Part shown: positions 1 through 7,043 of the stretch, piece by piece
How positions within the stretch are numbered: position 1 is the stretch's first letter
Layout: each line of letters starts with the position of its first letter
Origin: Asticcacaulis sp.
Lineage (GTDB): Bacteria; Pseudomonadota; Alphaproteobacteria; Caulobacterales; Caulobacteraceae
Length of the DNA: 10,000 nucleotides
Direction: 5' to 3'
Assembly (NCBI RefSeq): GCF_020217185.1
Contig: NZ_JAIWNX010000182.1
Coordinates: 1 to 10,000, forward strand
The notes under the pieces: model-generated
Told to the model about the DNA's origin: nothing
Seen by the model: only the letters and a program-made list of their open reading frames with translations
Database searches by the model: none
Program-made: the position numbers and the translations under genes

Positions 1-899
1 GTTTCAACCGCCTGACGGCGCACATAGCGACCATTATTGATGGCCTGATTGAGGGCGTCGTTGCGGTTCACGGCGGCGTGCAGATGACCGACATTGCCGC
101 CGATCTGGCGCGCCACCCAGCCGGCAAAGGCGTCGCCGAAATTACCGGTTGGCACGACAAATTCCGGCTTGGTCAGGCCCGAATGGGCTGCGGCGGCCAG
201 ATAGTAGGGGACCTGCCCCAAGAGGCGGCCCCAGTTGATCGAATTGACCGAAGAGATCAGACCCTGAGCCTTCAAAGACGGCTCAGACAGCAGCGCCTTG
301 ACGATCTTCTGGCAGTCGTCGAAATCGCCCTTCACCCCGACATTCAGCACGTTATCGGCCTGAACCGTTGTCATCTGAAGGCGTTGAACGGGCGAGACGC
401 GGCCCAGCGGATGGAAGACGATCAGTTTGACGTGCTCAGACCCCGCAAAGGCGCGCACGGCGGCGGCACCCGTATCGCCGGAGGTGGCGGTCACCAGGGT
501 GAGCTTTTCGCCGCGTTGCGACAGGGCTGCATCGGTCAGCGGGGCCATCATCTGCATGGCCATGTCTTTGAAGGCGTGGGTCGGGCCGTGGTACAGTTCG
601 AGCAGATAAAGATCGTCTTCCAGTCGCGTCAGAGGCACGGCCCCATCGCGCAGAAAAGCGTCTTCGGTGCGCTGAGCCGCCGCCTTGACCGCCTGATCAC
701 CCAGAACGCCGACGCCAAACAGCCTGAGCAGTTTCACCGTCAGGTCGGCATAGCCGCCATTCGAGGCGGCGGACAGGTCGAAATCCGGGGTCGGCCACGC
801 CTGCGGTACATAGAGCCCGCCATCGGGGGCCAGACCGTCGAGCAGAGCGCCCGCAAAGCTGCGTTGATCTTTGAAACCGCGCGTGCCGATATAGTTCAT
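1..899 (-). CDS. thrC: Threonine synthase, N-terminal part (runs off the left edge)
   Basis: PLP-dependent enzyme that converts O-phosphohomoserine to threonine and phosphate, the last step of threonine synthesis, in the cytoplasm. The minus-strand frame is open from ATG 899-897 to the window edge, giving 299 codons; family members have about 430-470 residues, so roughly the C-terminal third is missing. The N-terminus MNYIGTRG and the segment [10 protein letters not shown] (about residues 23-32) are typical of the family. [13 protein letters not shown] (about 104-116) carries the expected PLP lysine, K111. TSGDTGAAA and a [11 protein letters not shown] segment further on match the PLP phosphate-binding loop and fold core of threonine synthase. 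The start is preceded by only a weak A-rich ribosome site (AAGAA about 10 bases upstream). It is transcribed away from proB. Identification is secure; only the missing end is unknown. Confidence 0.95.
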   Translation of the reverse strand, partial: MNYIGTRGFKDQRSFAGALLDGLAPDGGLYVPQAWPTPDFDLSAASNGGYADLTVKLLRLFGVGVLGDQAVKAAAQRTEDAFLRDGAVPLTRLEDDLYLLELYHGPTHAFKDMAMQMMAPLTDAALSQRGEKLTLVTATSGDTGAAAVRAFAGSEHVKLIVFHPLGRVSPVQRLQMTTVQADNVLNVGVKGDFDDCQKIVKALLSEPSLKAQGLISSVNSINWGRLLGQVPYYLAAAAHSGLTKPEFVVPTGNFGDAFAGWVARQIGGNVGHLHAAVNRNDALNQAINNGRYVRRQAVE

Positions 900-925
900 T
901 TTGTTACCATTTCTTAAAAGCATTC

Positions 926-1008
926 AAACCCTTCTTGCTTCGCGAAGGGATTGTCCGCTAATAGGCGCAAGGGTTTCGCCCGCGATAAAACACTCGCGGC
1001 GGGCCTAT
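926..1008. other. Inverted-repeat-rich spacer between divergent thrC and proB
   Basis: This part of the 139-base divergent spacer holds several overlapping inverted repeats. AAACCCTT (926-933) pairs with AAGGGTTT (969-976). CCCTTC (929-934) pairs with GAAGGG (944-949). CTTCGCGAAG (938-947) is a perfect 10-base palindrome. ATAGGC (961-966) pairs with GCCTAT (1003-1008), and GCCCGC (978-983) with GCGGGC (999-1004). Some of these are mutually exclusive. They could be operators for the two divergent promoters, or a folded leader of the proB mRNA followed by the partly T-rich CTATCATTTT. I cannot match the region to any known riboswitch and see no strong promoter motif. The repeats are seen; a regulatory role is inference. 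Confidence 0.4.
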
Positions 1009-1038
1009 CATTTTCAGACGCCTGAGAAAAGACTTTCC

Positions 1039-2184
1039 ATGACGGTCGCGGCCATAAAATCGGACTTTCCGGCGCATATCGCGCAGGCGAAGCGCGTGAC
1101 GCTGAAGGTCGGCTCGGCCCTTATCGTTAATCCGCAAACCGGTGCGGCCAACACGCTGTGGATGCGCGGTCTGGCCGAAGACGTGGCGCGGCTGCGTAAG
1201 GCCGGTGTGGAGGTGATGATCGTCTCCTCCGGGGCAGGTGCCCTGGGGCGGCGTTATCTGGGGCTCACCACGCGCCAATTACCGCTGGATCGTAAGCAGG
1301 CGGCGGCGGCGGCCGGTCAGCCCATCCTGATGCGCGCATGGGACGAGGTGTTTTCCGAACACGGCATCAAGGTCGCACAGGTCCTGCTGACGCGCGAGGA
1401 CACTGAACGTCGCCGGCGCTGGCTCAATGCGCGCGAAACGGCGGACACCCTGCTCAAGCTGGGCGTCGTGCCGATCGTCAATGAGAACGACACCGTGGCC
1501 ACCGAAGAAATCCGCTATGGCGACAATGACCGGCTGGCGGCGCGGGCGGCCATGCTGGTGCGGTCTGAGGCGCTGGTGCTGCTGTCGGATATTGACGGGC
1601 TTTATACCGCCGATCCGCGCAATAATCCCTCAGCGGAACATATTGCTGTAGTCGAAACCATCACGCCGGATATCGAAGCCATGGCCGGGGGGGCAAACGC
1701 CGCTGCCGGTGTTGGCACGGGCGGCATGGCGACCAAGATCGCCGCCGCGCGCATCGCCGGGGCGGCGGGCTGTTCGACCACCATCATGAATGGTCAGGCC
1801 CTGCGGCCCTTGTCGGCCTTGGGGCAGGGCGCACGCTACACCCTGTTTGCCGCGCAAGGCTCATCGGGAGCGGCTTATAAGGCATGGATCGCCGGGACGG
1901 TGGTGCCGGCGGGGCAAATCCATATCGACGCCGGAGCCGCAAGGGCGCTCGCTTCAGGTAAATCGCTACTGCCGTCGGGCATCAGCTCCGTCGCGGGCCT
2001 GTTTGACAAGGGCGATAGCGTGTCGGTCCTGCACGATGGGCGCGAACTGGCGCGCGGTATCGCGGCCTACAGCTCGGACGACATTGCTGCCATCAAGGGC
2101 AGAGCGAGCAAGGACATTGAGACGATACTTGGATACACCTCAGGTGATGAGGTGATCCACCGAGACGATCTGGTGATGGTGTGA
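1039..2184 (+). CDS. proB: Glutamate 5-kinase
   Basis: Phosphorylates L-glutamate to glutamyl 5-phosphate with ATP, the first and normally proline-inhibited step of proline synthesis. The protein has 381 residues, the usual length for the two-domain form. The amino acid kinase domain covers about residues 17-265: the nucleotide-binding KVGSALI (23-29), [13 protein letters not shown] (63-75), LNARET (129-134), [11 protein letters not shown] (148-158), GDNDRLAA (161-168) and GTGGMATK (226-233). All align with E. coli ProB. A C-terminal PUA domain (about 280-381) includes SLLPSGI and the ending HRDDLVM. I chose ATG 1039 rather than the in-frame upstream ATG 901 because the preceding 46 residues are unlike the family and would fill the spacer; the ribosome site is weak (GAGAAAAG). 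In many alphaproteobacteria proB follows obgE, whereas here it faces thrC. The next gene begins 3 bases after its stop. Confidence 0.96.
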   Translation: MTVAAIKSDFPAHIAQAKRVTLKVGSALIVNPQTGAANTLWMRGLAEDVARLRKAGVEVMIVSSGAGALGRRYLGLTTRQLPLDRKQAAAAAGQPILMRAWDEVFSEHGIKVAQVLLTREDTERRRRWLNARETADTLLKLGVVPIVNENDTVATEEIRYGDNDRLAARAAMLVRSEALVLLSDIDGLYTADPRNNPSAEHIAVVETITPDIEAMAGGANAAAGVGTGGMATKIAAARIAGAAGCSTTIMNGQALRPLSALGQGARYTLFAAQGSSGAAYKAWIAGTVVPAGQIHIDAGAARALASGKSLLPSGISSVAGLFDKGDSVSVLHDGRELARGIAAYSSDDIAAIKGRASKDIETILGYTSGDEVIHRDDLVMV

Positions 2185-2187
2185 GCG

Positions 2188-2637
2188 ATGGATTGGGGGG
2201 AACTGTTTGCACGATGGCCTTCGCTCGCTTTCATTTTTAAATGGGGGGGATGGCTGCTTTTAACGCTGATGCTGGTCTTCATGATCCGGATGAGCTTCGC
2301 TCGAAGCCGCAAGGAGAAGCCGCCGCATCCGATTGTGATTGTTTCAGCCGAAGAGGGCTTCAAGGTATTAACCGAAGGCTTGGAGAAAGCCACCGTCCGC
2401 TGGTCTGATATTGAAGCGGTCACGATGATCAGGACCAATCAAGGGCCTTGGAAAGACGATCTTTTTTACCATATCGTCTATACGGGTGGTGATCTCACAT
2501 TGCCCTCGAAAGCGGAAGGCATAGTGTATTGGGTTGGCACGCTCACGGCTTTACCGGGTTTTGATCTCGAAAGTTACGGGCAGGCTTTAAGATCAACGCA
2601 GAACAACAGCTTTGCCGTAGTGCTAAAGCGCTCATAG
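2188..2637 (+). CDS. Unknown membrane-anchored protein inserted between proB and proA
   Basis: I do not recognise this 149-residue protein. It has a short N-terminal segment, one clear membrane helix (about residues 13-35, rich in W, L, F and M), a basic patch RSRKEK (39-44) and a soluble domain of about 105 residues. By the positive-inside rule the soluble part should lie in the cytoplasm. The pattern RWSDIEAV (71-78), an aromatic beta-like stretch FYHIVYTGG and LPSKAEG resembles small bacterial PH-like domains, but this is only a visual impression. It starts 3 bases after the proB stop with no good ribosome site, which suggests translational coupling, and ends 23 bases before proA. Its GC is about 51% (229 of 450 by hand count), against roughly 63-67% in sampled proB and proA lines, with TTA, ATA and AAA codons, so it may be a late insertion. 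No link to proline synthesis can be shown. Confidence 0.8.
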   Translation: MDWGELFARWPSLAFIFKWGGWLLLTLMLVFMIRMSFARSRKEKPPHPIVIVSAEEGFKVLTEGLEKATVRWSDIEAVTMIRTNQGPWKDDLFYHIVYTGGDLTLPSKAEGIVYWVGTLTALPGFDLESYGQALRSTQNNSFAVVLKRS

Positions 2638-2660
2638 AACTGACAAATACGGGAAACGGC

Positions 2661-3926
2661 ATGGACACCGCTGACAATCTGACCCAACTGATGACCGATC
2701 TGGCCGCCAAGGCCAAGGCGGGGGCTGAGGCGCTGCGTCTGGCGGGGCCGCAGGCGCGCACGCAACTGATCCTCAGCGCAGCGAAACACATACGCGCCCA
2801 GCGGGACGCTATTCTGAACGCCAATGCGGCCGATGTGGAGGCTGCCTCACAGAAGGGTCTGTCCAGCGCAATGGTCGAGCGTCTGGTACTCAACCCGGAT
2901 CGCGTAGAGGCTATGGCCAAGGGCCTCGAAGAGGTGGCGGCCCTGCCCGACCCCGTGGGTAAGGAACTGGCGCGCTGGGAGCGCCCGAACGGGCTCGATA
3001 TTGCTCGCGTGTCCACCCCCATTGGCGTTATCGGCATCATCTATGAATCGCGCCCGAACGTGACCGCCGATGCGGCGGCCCTGTGTATCCGCTCCTCCAA
3101 CGGGGCCATCCTGCGCACCGGGTCCGAAGCGCTGAACTCGGCCAAAGCCATCTTCGTCGCCTTTGAACAGGCCTTTGCCGAGGCCGATCTGCCCGCCGCC
3201 GTGCAACTGGTGCCGACGGCGGATCGGGACGCTGTGGGCCTGTTGCTGGGCGGTCTGAATGAGGCGGTCAATCTGATCATCCCGCGCGGCGGCAAATCAC
3301 TGGTCGCGCGGGTACAGGCCGAAGCGCGCGTGCCGGTTCTGGCCCACCTCGAAGGGCTGAACCACACCTATGTCCACGCCGAGGCCGATGCAGACAAAGC
3401 TGTCTCTATCGTTCTGAATGCCAAGATGCGCCGCGTTTCGGTGTGTGGGGCGACTGAAACCCTGCTGATCGACAAGGCGGTGGCCGAAACCCTGTTGCCG
3501 CGTATCGCTCTGGCCCTGATCGAAAAAGGCTGCGAACTGCGCGGTGACGAAGCGGCGCGCGCCATCCAACCGATGACGGCGGCGACCGAAGACGACTGGC
3601 GCACCGAATATCTCGACAAGATACTGGCCGTGCGCGTGGTCAATGGTCTTGGCGAAGCGGTCGCGCATATCCGCACCTATGGCACCGAGCACACCGAGGC
3701 CATCATCACCGAAGACCCGGAAGCCGCCGAAGCCTTCCTCAACGAAGTCGATTCCGCCATCGTCATCTGGAACGCTTCGACGCAGTTTGCCGACGGGGGG
3801 GAATTCGGACTGGGGGCGGAAATCGGCATTGCCACGGGCCGGATGCACGCGCGCGGACCCGTCGGGGCCGAGCAACTGACCACCTTCAAATACGTGGTGC
3901 GCGGCAGCGGCCAGACCCGGCCCTAA
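2661..3926 (+). CDS. proA: Glutamate-5-semialdehyde dehydrogenase (gamma-glutamyl phosphate reductase)
   Basis: Reduces glutamyl 5-phosphate with NADPH to glutamate 5-semialdehyde, which cyclises to pyrroline-5-carboxylate, the ProC substrate. The protein has 421 residues against 417 in E. coli. Visible landmarks are GVIGIIYESRPNVTADAAAL (about 122-141), LIIPRGGKSL (205-214), the NAKMRR...VCGATETLL segment with the probable catalytic cysteine C262, VAHIRTYGTEHTEAII (the family signature), FLNEVDSA, and GGEFGLGAEIGIATG...HARGP...LTT near the C-terminus. The GxCH that usually precedes the YVD segment reads GLNH here (about 232-235), so a commonly conserved but non-catalytic cysteine is replaced by asparagine. 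The ribosome site is GGGAAA, 4 bases before ATG 2661. It belongs to the same transcription unit as proB, probably including the intervening unknown gene. Confidence 0.97.
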   Translation: MDTADNLTQLMTDLAAKAKAGAEALRLAGPQARTQLILSAAKHIRAQRDAILNANAADVEAASQKGLSSAMVERLVLNPDRVEAMAKGLEEVAALPDPVGKELARWERPNGLDIARVSTPIGVIGIIYESRPNVTADAAALCIRSSNGAILRTGSEALNSAKAIFVAFEQAFAEADLPAAVQLVPTADRDAVGLLLGGLNEAVNLIIPRGGKSLVARVQAEARVPVLAHLEGLNHTYVHAEADADKAVSIVLNAKMRRVSVCGATETLLIDKAVAETLLPRIALALIEKGCELRGDEAARAIQPMTAATEDDWRTEYLDKILAVRVVNGLGEAVAHIRTYGTEHTEAIITEDPEAAEAFLNEVDSAIVIWNASTQFADGGEFGLGAEIGIATGRMHARGPVGAEQLTTFKYVVRGSGQTRP

Positions 3927-3944
3927 AAAACCATCCGGCTTTTT
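3917..3944 (+). terminator. Weak candidate terminator after proA
   Basis: Directly over and after the proA stop, CCGG (3917-3920) can pair with CCGG (3935-3938), followed by CTTTTT (3939-3944). Alternatively A5 plus CC (3925-3932) can pair with GG plus T5 (3937-3944), with one mismatch. Both stems are weak. A short stem followed by a T run between proA and the Pho box would separate the proline and phosphate units. This is inference from shape only. Confidence 0.3.
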
Positions 3945-3951
3945 AACCAGC

Positions 3952-3969
3952 CTGTCACGCCTCTGTCTT
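3952..3969 (+). promoter_or_regulatory. Pho box (PhoB binding site) upstream of phoR
   Basis: Two direct 7-base repeats, CTGTCAC (3952-3958) and CTGTCTT (3963-3969), are separated by the 4 bases GCCT, giving the 11-base period of PhoB sites. They match the established consensus CTGTCAT-N4-CTGTCAT at 6 and 5-6 positions. In Pho promoters the second repeat takes the place of the -35 element, with the -10 about 10 bases further on; here that falls near TTAGGT (3979-3984), which is a poor -10. Its place just upstream of phoR predicts that phosphorylated PhoB activates phoR, and perhaps phoU and phoB by read-through. Confidence 0.75.
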
Positions 3970-4083
3970 CAAATCAGCTTAGGTCCTGCCCATAAAAAAC
4001 CGGGGTGGAGACCTTTGATGGATAACAGGTTGTTAACGCACGCCGGGGTCTTATGGGCGCCACAATATCAGGAGCCGACATAT

Positions 4084-5547
4084 ATGGCGGCGCAACCCCG
4101 CAAGCGCATCTTTCTGCCTCTGGTTCTGGGCCTTCTGGTCCTGATCGCGCTTGCCCTGATGTCACCGGGCGCGCAGTGGCTGGTGTGGGTGGCGGTGGGC
4201 ATCCTGGCCGTCAGCCTGCTGGTCACCTACAGCGAGTTACAACGCCACAAAAACACCGTCGTACCCGATGTGGTGCCGGTTCCGGAGCGCGTGCGCGTGC
4301 AACCGGAAGGGCCGAGCTTTCAGGAGGTGCTGCGCGCCATTCCCGATCCGGTGATGATCGTGTCGGGCATTGAGCCCAATGACATCGCCGGCCGCTGGAT
4401 CGTCTTTGCCAATACGGCGGCCGTCGAAGCCTTCGGTATCGCCAAGGAGGGTGGTCTGCTTGTCTCCTCGCTGCGTTATCCCGAAGTGCTGGAGGCCGTC
4501 GATGAGGCCCTGTTCGGCAATATCGAACGCGATACGGTTTTTGAGACCTCCGGGGCTCAGGACAAGTTCTGGCGCGCCTGGACCTCGCCCCTGCCGGTGA
4601 CCGAAGGCGGGCTGCGCCGTCTGGCCCTCCTGGTTATCCGCGACGAGACCGATATCCGCCGCATCGAGCGGATGCGTGCCGACTTCCTCGCCAATGCTTC
4701 GCACGAACTGCGCACGCCTCTGGCGTCCTTGACCGGATTTATCGAAACCCTGCGCGGTCACGCCAAGGACGATCTTAAGGCGCGGGACAAGTTTCTCAAC
4801 ATCATGGCGTCGCAGGCCGACCGCATGGGGCGTCTGATACAGGACCTTCTGTCTCTCAGCCGCATTGAGATGAACGAACACGTGCCGCCGTCCGGGGAAG
4901 CGGACATTTCGTTGTGCGCCCGTGACGTGATGGACAGCCTCAGCATTCTGGCGCAGGAAAAGGGCGTCTCTCTTTCCCTCAGCGGTCCGCCACCGGGCCA
5001 GTACTTCCTGACCGCCGACCGCGATCAGGTGTTGCAGGTCGTGCAGAACCTTTCGGACAATGCGCTGAAATACGCTCCGGCCGGTTCGACCATAGACATC
5101 GAAATTTTCAATGACTGCACCCTCGAAGAGGCCTTTGGCGCGCGTGATCCGGCGGCGGCCAAGCTGGTGCTGCTCAGACCCGATCAGCGCGGGGCCTGGT
5201 ACACGGTGGTGCGCGTCACCGACCGCGGGCCGGGCATCCGTCGCGAGTTTTTGCCGCGACTGGCTGAGCGCTTCTACCGCGTAGAGGGCCAGAAGTCGGG
5301 CGACCGTCTGGGCACGGGGCTGGGTCTGGCCATCGTCAAGCACATTATCAATCGCCACCGCGGGGCGCTTGGGGTCGAATCCGTCGCCAAGCCCTCGGCT
5401 CTGGCGGATAAGGACCTTCTGCCCTATGGCGGGCTCGATGTCGCCCCCACCGGACCGGTTGAGACCTATACCAGCTTTACCGCCTGCTTCCCTCAGCCCG
5501 GTCGCTATAAGGAAAGCCCGACGGTTGGGTTTGTGAACGCGCGCTAA
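4084..5547 (+). CDS. phoR: Phosphate regulon sensor histidine kinase PhoR
   Basis: Inner-membrane kinase that phosphorylates PhoB when phosphate is scarce and acts with PhoU and the Pst transporter to report phosphate level. Length is 487 residues from ATG 4084. There are two N-terminal membrane helices (about 9-26 and 31-49), a PAS-like region (about 79-195), the H box FLANASHELRTPL with phosphorylated H207, the N box QNLSDNALKY with N326, G1 DRGPGI (380-385), an F-box-like FLPRLAERFYRVE, and G2 GTGLGLAIVKH (410-420). A segment of about 35 residues between N box and G1 (about 335-370) and a tail of about 55 residues after G2 are longer than in E. coli PhoR. Start choice: GGAG (4071-4074) lies 9 bases before ATG 4084. 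The in-frame ATG 4018 also has a GGAG and would add 22 residues with TTA and AGG codons unlike the rest. phoU and phoB downstream fix the identity. Confidence 0.92.
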   Translation: MAAQPRKRIFLPLVLGLLVLIALALMSPGAQWLVWVAVGILAVSLLVTYSELQRHKNTVVPDVVPVPERVRVQPEGPSFQEVLRAIPDPVMIVSGIEPNDIAGRWIVFANTAAVEAFGIAKEGGLLVSSLRYPEVLEAVDEALFGNIERDTVFETSGAQDKFWRAWTSPLPVTEGGLRRLALLVIRDETDIRRIERMRADFLANASHELRTPLASLTGFIETLRGHAKDDLKARDKFLNIMASQADRMGRLIQDLLSLSRIEMNEHVPPSGEADISLCARDVMDSLSILAQEKGVSLSLSGPPPGQYFLTADRDQVLQVVQNLSDNALKYAPAGSTIDIEIFNDCTLEEAFGARDPAAAKLVLLRPDQRGAWYTVVRVTDRGPGIRREFLPRLAERFYRVEGQKSGDRLGTGLGLAIVKHIINRHRGALGVESVAKPSALADKDLLPYGGLDVAPTGPVETYTSFTACFPQPGRYKESPTVGFVNAR

Positions 5548-5563
5548 GCGAAAAATGACAGTT

Positions 5564-5592
5564 TTGCCGCTGTGGGCGGCATGGTGTAATAA
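5564..5592 (+). promoter_or_regulatory. Candidate sigma-70-type promoter for phoU-phoB
   Basis: TTGCCGC (5564-5570) and TGTAATAA (5585-5592) are 14 bases apart. The published Caulobacter housekeeping promoter has TTGACGS, a 10-14 base spacer and GCTANAWC; the -35 matches at 6 of 7 positions, the -10 only loosely. Such a promoter would let phoU and phoB be made without phoR activation. The -35 overlaps the hairpin at 5565-5581. Downstream, TTGTCAC-AAAT (5595-5605) looks like half a Pho box, but its partner repeat is poor. Confidence 0.35.
5565..5581 (+). other. Perfect 6-bp hairpin after phoR
   Basis: TGCCGC (5565-5570) and GCGGCA (5576-5581) form a perfect stem with a 5-base loop, 17 bases after the phoR stop. 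No T run follows, so it is not a typical intrinsic terminator. It may slow 3' decay of the phoR message or cause partial termination, lowering read-through into phoU. It also overlaps a promoter-like -35. The stem is seen; the function is inferred. Confidence 0.4.
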
Positions 5593-5640
5593 GCTTGTCA
5601 CAAATTCAACATATGGGCTTTCGCTAAGGAACCTTACGTC

Positions 5641-6327
5641 ATGAACAATCACATCGTCAGAACCTACGGCGAAGAACTCGACCAGCTCAGCGCAGAAGTG
5701 ATGCTGATGGGCGGGCTTGCCGAAGCGCAGGTCGCCGACGCGGTCGAAGCCGTGGCGCGCCGTGATGTGGCCTTGGCGCAAAGCGTCATTGAACGCGACC
5801 GTAAGCTCGACGAGCTGGAGCGTGATGTCGAACGCAAGTGCATCCGTCTAATCGCCCTGCGTCAGCCGATGGCGGCAGACCTGCGCAAGACGGTGGCGGC
5901 GATGAAGATTGCCACCTCGCTGGAGCGCACGGGTGATCTGGCTAAAAATATCGCCAAGCGCTCGCTGGTGATTGCCGAGGCCGAACCGATGTCGCCGCTG
6001 ACGCGCTCGATTGAACGTATGGGCAAGCTGGTGTCGTCGCGCCTGCGCGATGTGCTGGATGCCTATAAGTCCGGCAAGCTCGACATGGCCATGGCTGTTT
6101 GGTCTTCAGACACCGAGGTGGACGAGCACTATAACGCGCTGTTCCGCGAGCTTCTGACCTACATGATGGGTGATCCGCGCACCATTTCGGCCTGCACCCA
6201 TATTCTCTTCATGGCCAAGAATCTGGAGCGGATCGGCGATCACGCGACCAATATGGCCGAACACATCCATTACGAAATCACGGGCGAAGACTATGTCGAT
6301 GATCGCCCGAAAATGTCCACCCTATAG
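5641..6327 (+). CDS. phoU: Phosphate signalling regulator PhoU
   Basis: Cytoplasmic helical protein that couples the Pst transporter to PhoR and keeps the Pho response off when phosphate is plentiful. Its 228 residues are within the usual family length. Two PhoU repeats are visible, each with a metal-binding ExxxD motif: ERTGD (95-99) in the first and ERIGD (196-200) in the second. RDRKLDELERDVERKC (about 52-67) and ALRQPMAADLR (72-82) are also family-typical. ATG 5641 is preceded by AAGGA (5626-5630) at 10 bases. It lies 93 bases after phoR and 18 bases before phoB, so phoU and phoB are clearly co-transcribed. The pstC, pstA and pstB genes, often found between phoR and phoU in alphaproteobacteria, are not here, so its transporter partner must be encoded elsewhere. 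Confidence 0.96.
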   Translation: MNNHIVRTYGEELDQLSAEVMLMGGLAEAQVADAVEAVARRDVALAQSVIERDRKLDELERDVERKCIRLIALRQPMAADLRKTVAAMKIATSLERTGDLAKNIAKRSLVIAEAEPMSPLTRSIERMGKLVSSRLRDVLDAYKSGKLDMAMAVWSSDTEVDEHYNALFRELLTYMMGDPRTISACTHILFMAKNLERIGDHATNMAEHIHYEITGEDYVDDRPKMSTL

Positions 6328-6345
6328 GGGCCATCAGGAACTGTC

Positions 6346-7041
6346 ATGAGCGTAAAACCCTACATCATTATCGCCGAAGACGAAGACGCCCTGTCCACGC
6401 TTCTGCAATATAACCTCGAAAAAGAGGGCTATGAAGTAGGGGTTGCCATTGATGGTGACGAAGCCCTCATGATGATCAATGAGCGTCAGCCGGACCTTCT
6501 GGTCTGCGACTGGATGATGCCGAAGGTGTCGGGCATCGAAGTGACGCGCCGCCTGCGCGCCCAGACCGAGACGCGCAACCTGCCCATCGTCATGCTGACG
6601 GCGCGCTCGGAAGAAACCGACCGCATCCGCGGCCTCGATACGGGTGCCGATGACTATGTGATCAAGCCGTTTTCGATGGTCGAACTGGTGGCGCGCATCC
6701 GCGCCGTCCTGCGTCGCATCCGTCCGGGTCTGTCGGAAGACCGGGTCATCTTCGGCGAAATCGTTATCGACCGTCTGTCGCACCGCGTGCAGCGTTCGGG
6801 CCGCGACGTGCATCTGGGGCCGACGGAATATAAGCTGCTCGACTATCTGATGCAGCACCCCAAGCGCGTCTTCAGCCGCGAACAGCTGCTCGATGCGGTG
6901 TGGGGCAATGACGTCTATGTCGAAGCCCGCACGGTCGATGTGCATATCGGTCGTTTGCGCAAGGCGCTCAATGCCGATACCGACTATGATCCGATCCGCA
7001 CCGTGCGTTCCGCCGGTTATTCGCTGGATATGCAGGGCTGA
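6346..7041 (+). CDS. phoB: Phosphate regulon response regulator PhoB
   Basis: OmpR/PhoB-type transcription factor, phosphorylated by PhoR, that binds Pho boxes as a tandem dimer and recruits RNA polymerase. The protein has 231 residues, close to the 229 of E. coli. The receiver domain (about 4-120) shows the acidic pocket EDE (11-13), phosphoacceptor D55 in LLVCDWMMP, T85 in MLTAR and K107 in DDYVIKPF. The winged-helix DNA-binding domain (about 133-229) shows LGPTEYKLLDYLM, VFSREQLLDAVWG, the recognition helix region RTVDVHIGRLRKAL (about 195-208) and IRTVRSAGYSL. AGGA (6336-6339) lies 6 bases before ATG 6346. All phosphotransfer residues are intact. The Pho box upstream of phoR is its most likely local target. 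Confidence 0.97.
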   Translation: MSVKPYIIIAEDEDALSTLLQYNLEKEGYEVGVAIDGDEALMMINERQPDLLVCDWMMPKVSGIEVTRRLRAQTETRNLPIVMLTARSEETDRIRGLDTGADDYVIKPFSMVELVARIRAVLRRIRPGLSEDRVIFGEIVIDRLSHRVQRSGRDVHLGPTEYKLLDYLMQHPKRVFSREQLLDAVWGNDVYVEARTVDVHIGRLRKALNADTDYDPIRTVRSAGYSLDMQG

Positions 7042-7043
7042 TT

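Noticed and set aside
896..910. Four-codon reading frame (MVTK) on the minus strand whose TGA overlaps the thrC ATG
   Set aside because: A tiny frame with ATGA overlap can arise by chance; there is no ribosome site good enough to support a leader peptide, and no run of threonine or isoleucine codons.
78..917. Plus-strand open frame of 279 codons at the left end
   Set aside because: It is the antisense image of thrC; the minus strand gives a clear threonine synthase with its PLP lysine.
901..1038. Possible 46-residue N-terminal extension of ProB from ATG 901
   Set aside because: The added residues do not resemble glutamate kinases, would take up the whole divergent spacer, and the start at 1039 gives the normal family length.
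3944..3950. TTAACCA upstream of phoR as a CtrA half-site
   Set aside because: Only one half-site is present, with no TTAA partner at the right spacing, and it adjoins the T run of a possible terminator.
5555..5561. ATGACAG (CTGTCAT on the minus strand) after phoR
   Set aside because: A lone half-site without a partner at the 11-base period and pointing away from phoU.
5595..5612. TTGTCAC-AAAT-TCAACAT upstream of phoU as a second Pho box
   Set aside because: The first repeat and spacer look right, but the second repeat matches only about 3 of 7 positions; too weak to list as a site.
4237..5781. Long open frame on the minus strand opposite phoR and the start of phoU (514 codons)
   Set aside because: It mirrors the codon structure of a GC-rich gene on the other strand, has no recognisable domain, and the sense strand encodes a complete histidine kinase.
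6341..6347. CTGTCAT directly over the phoB start codon, a perfect Pho half-site
   Set aside because: No second repeat lies 11 bases on either side, and the site overlaps the start codon, so it is probably chance.
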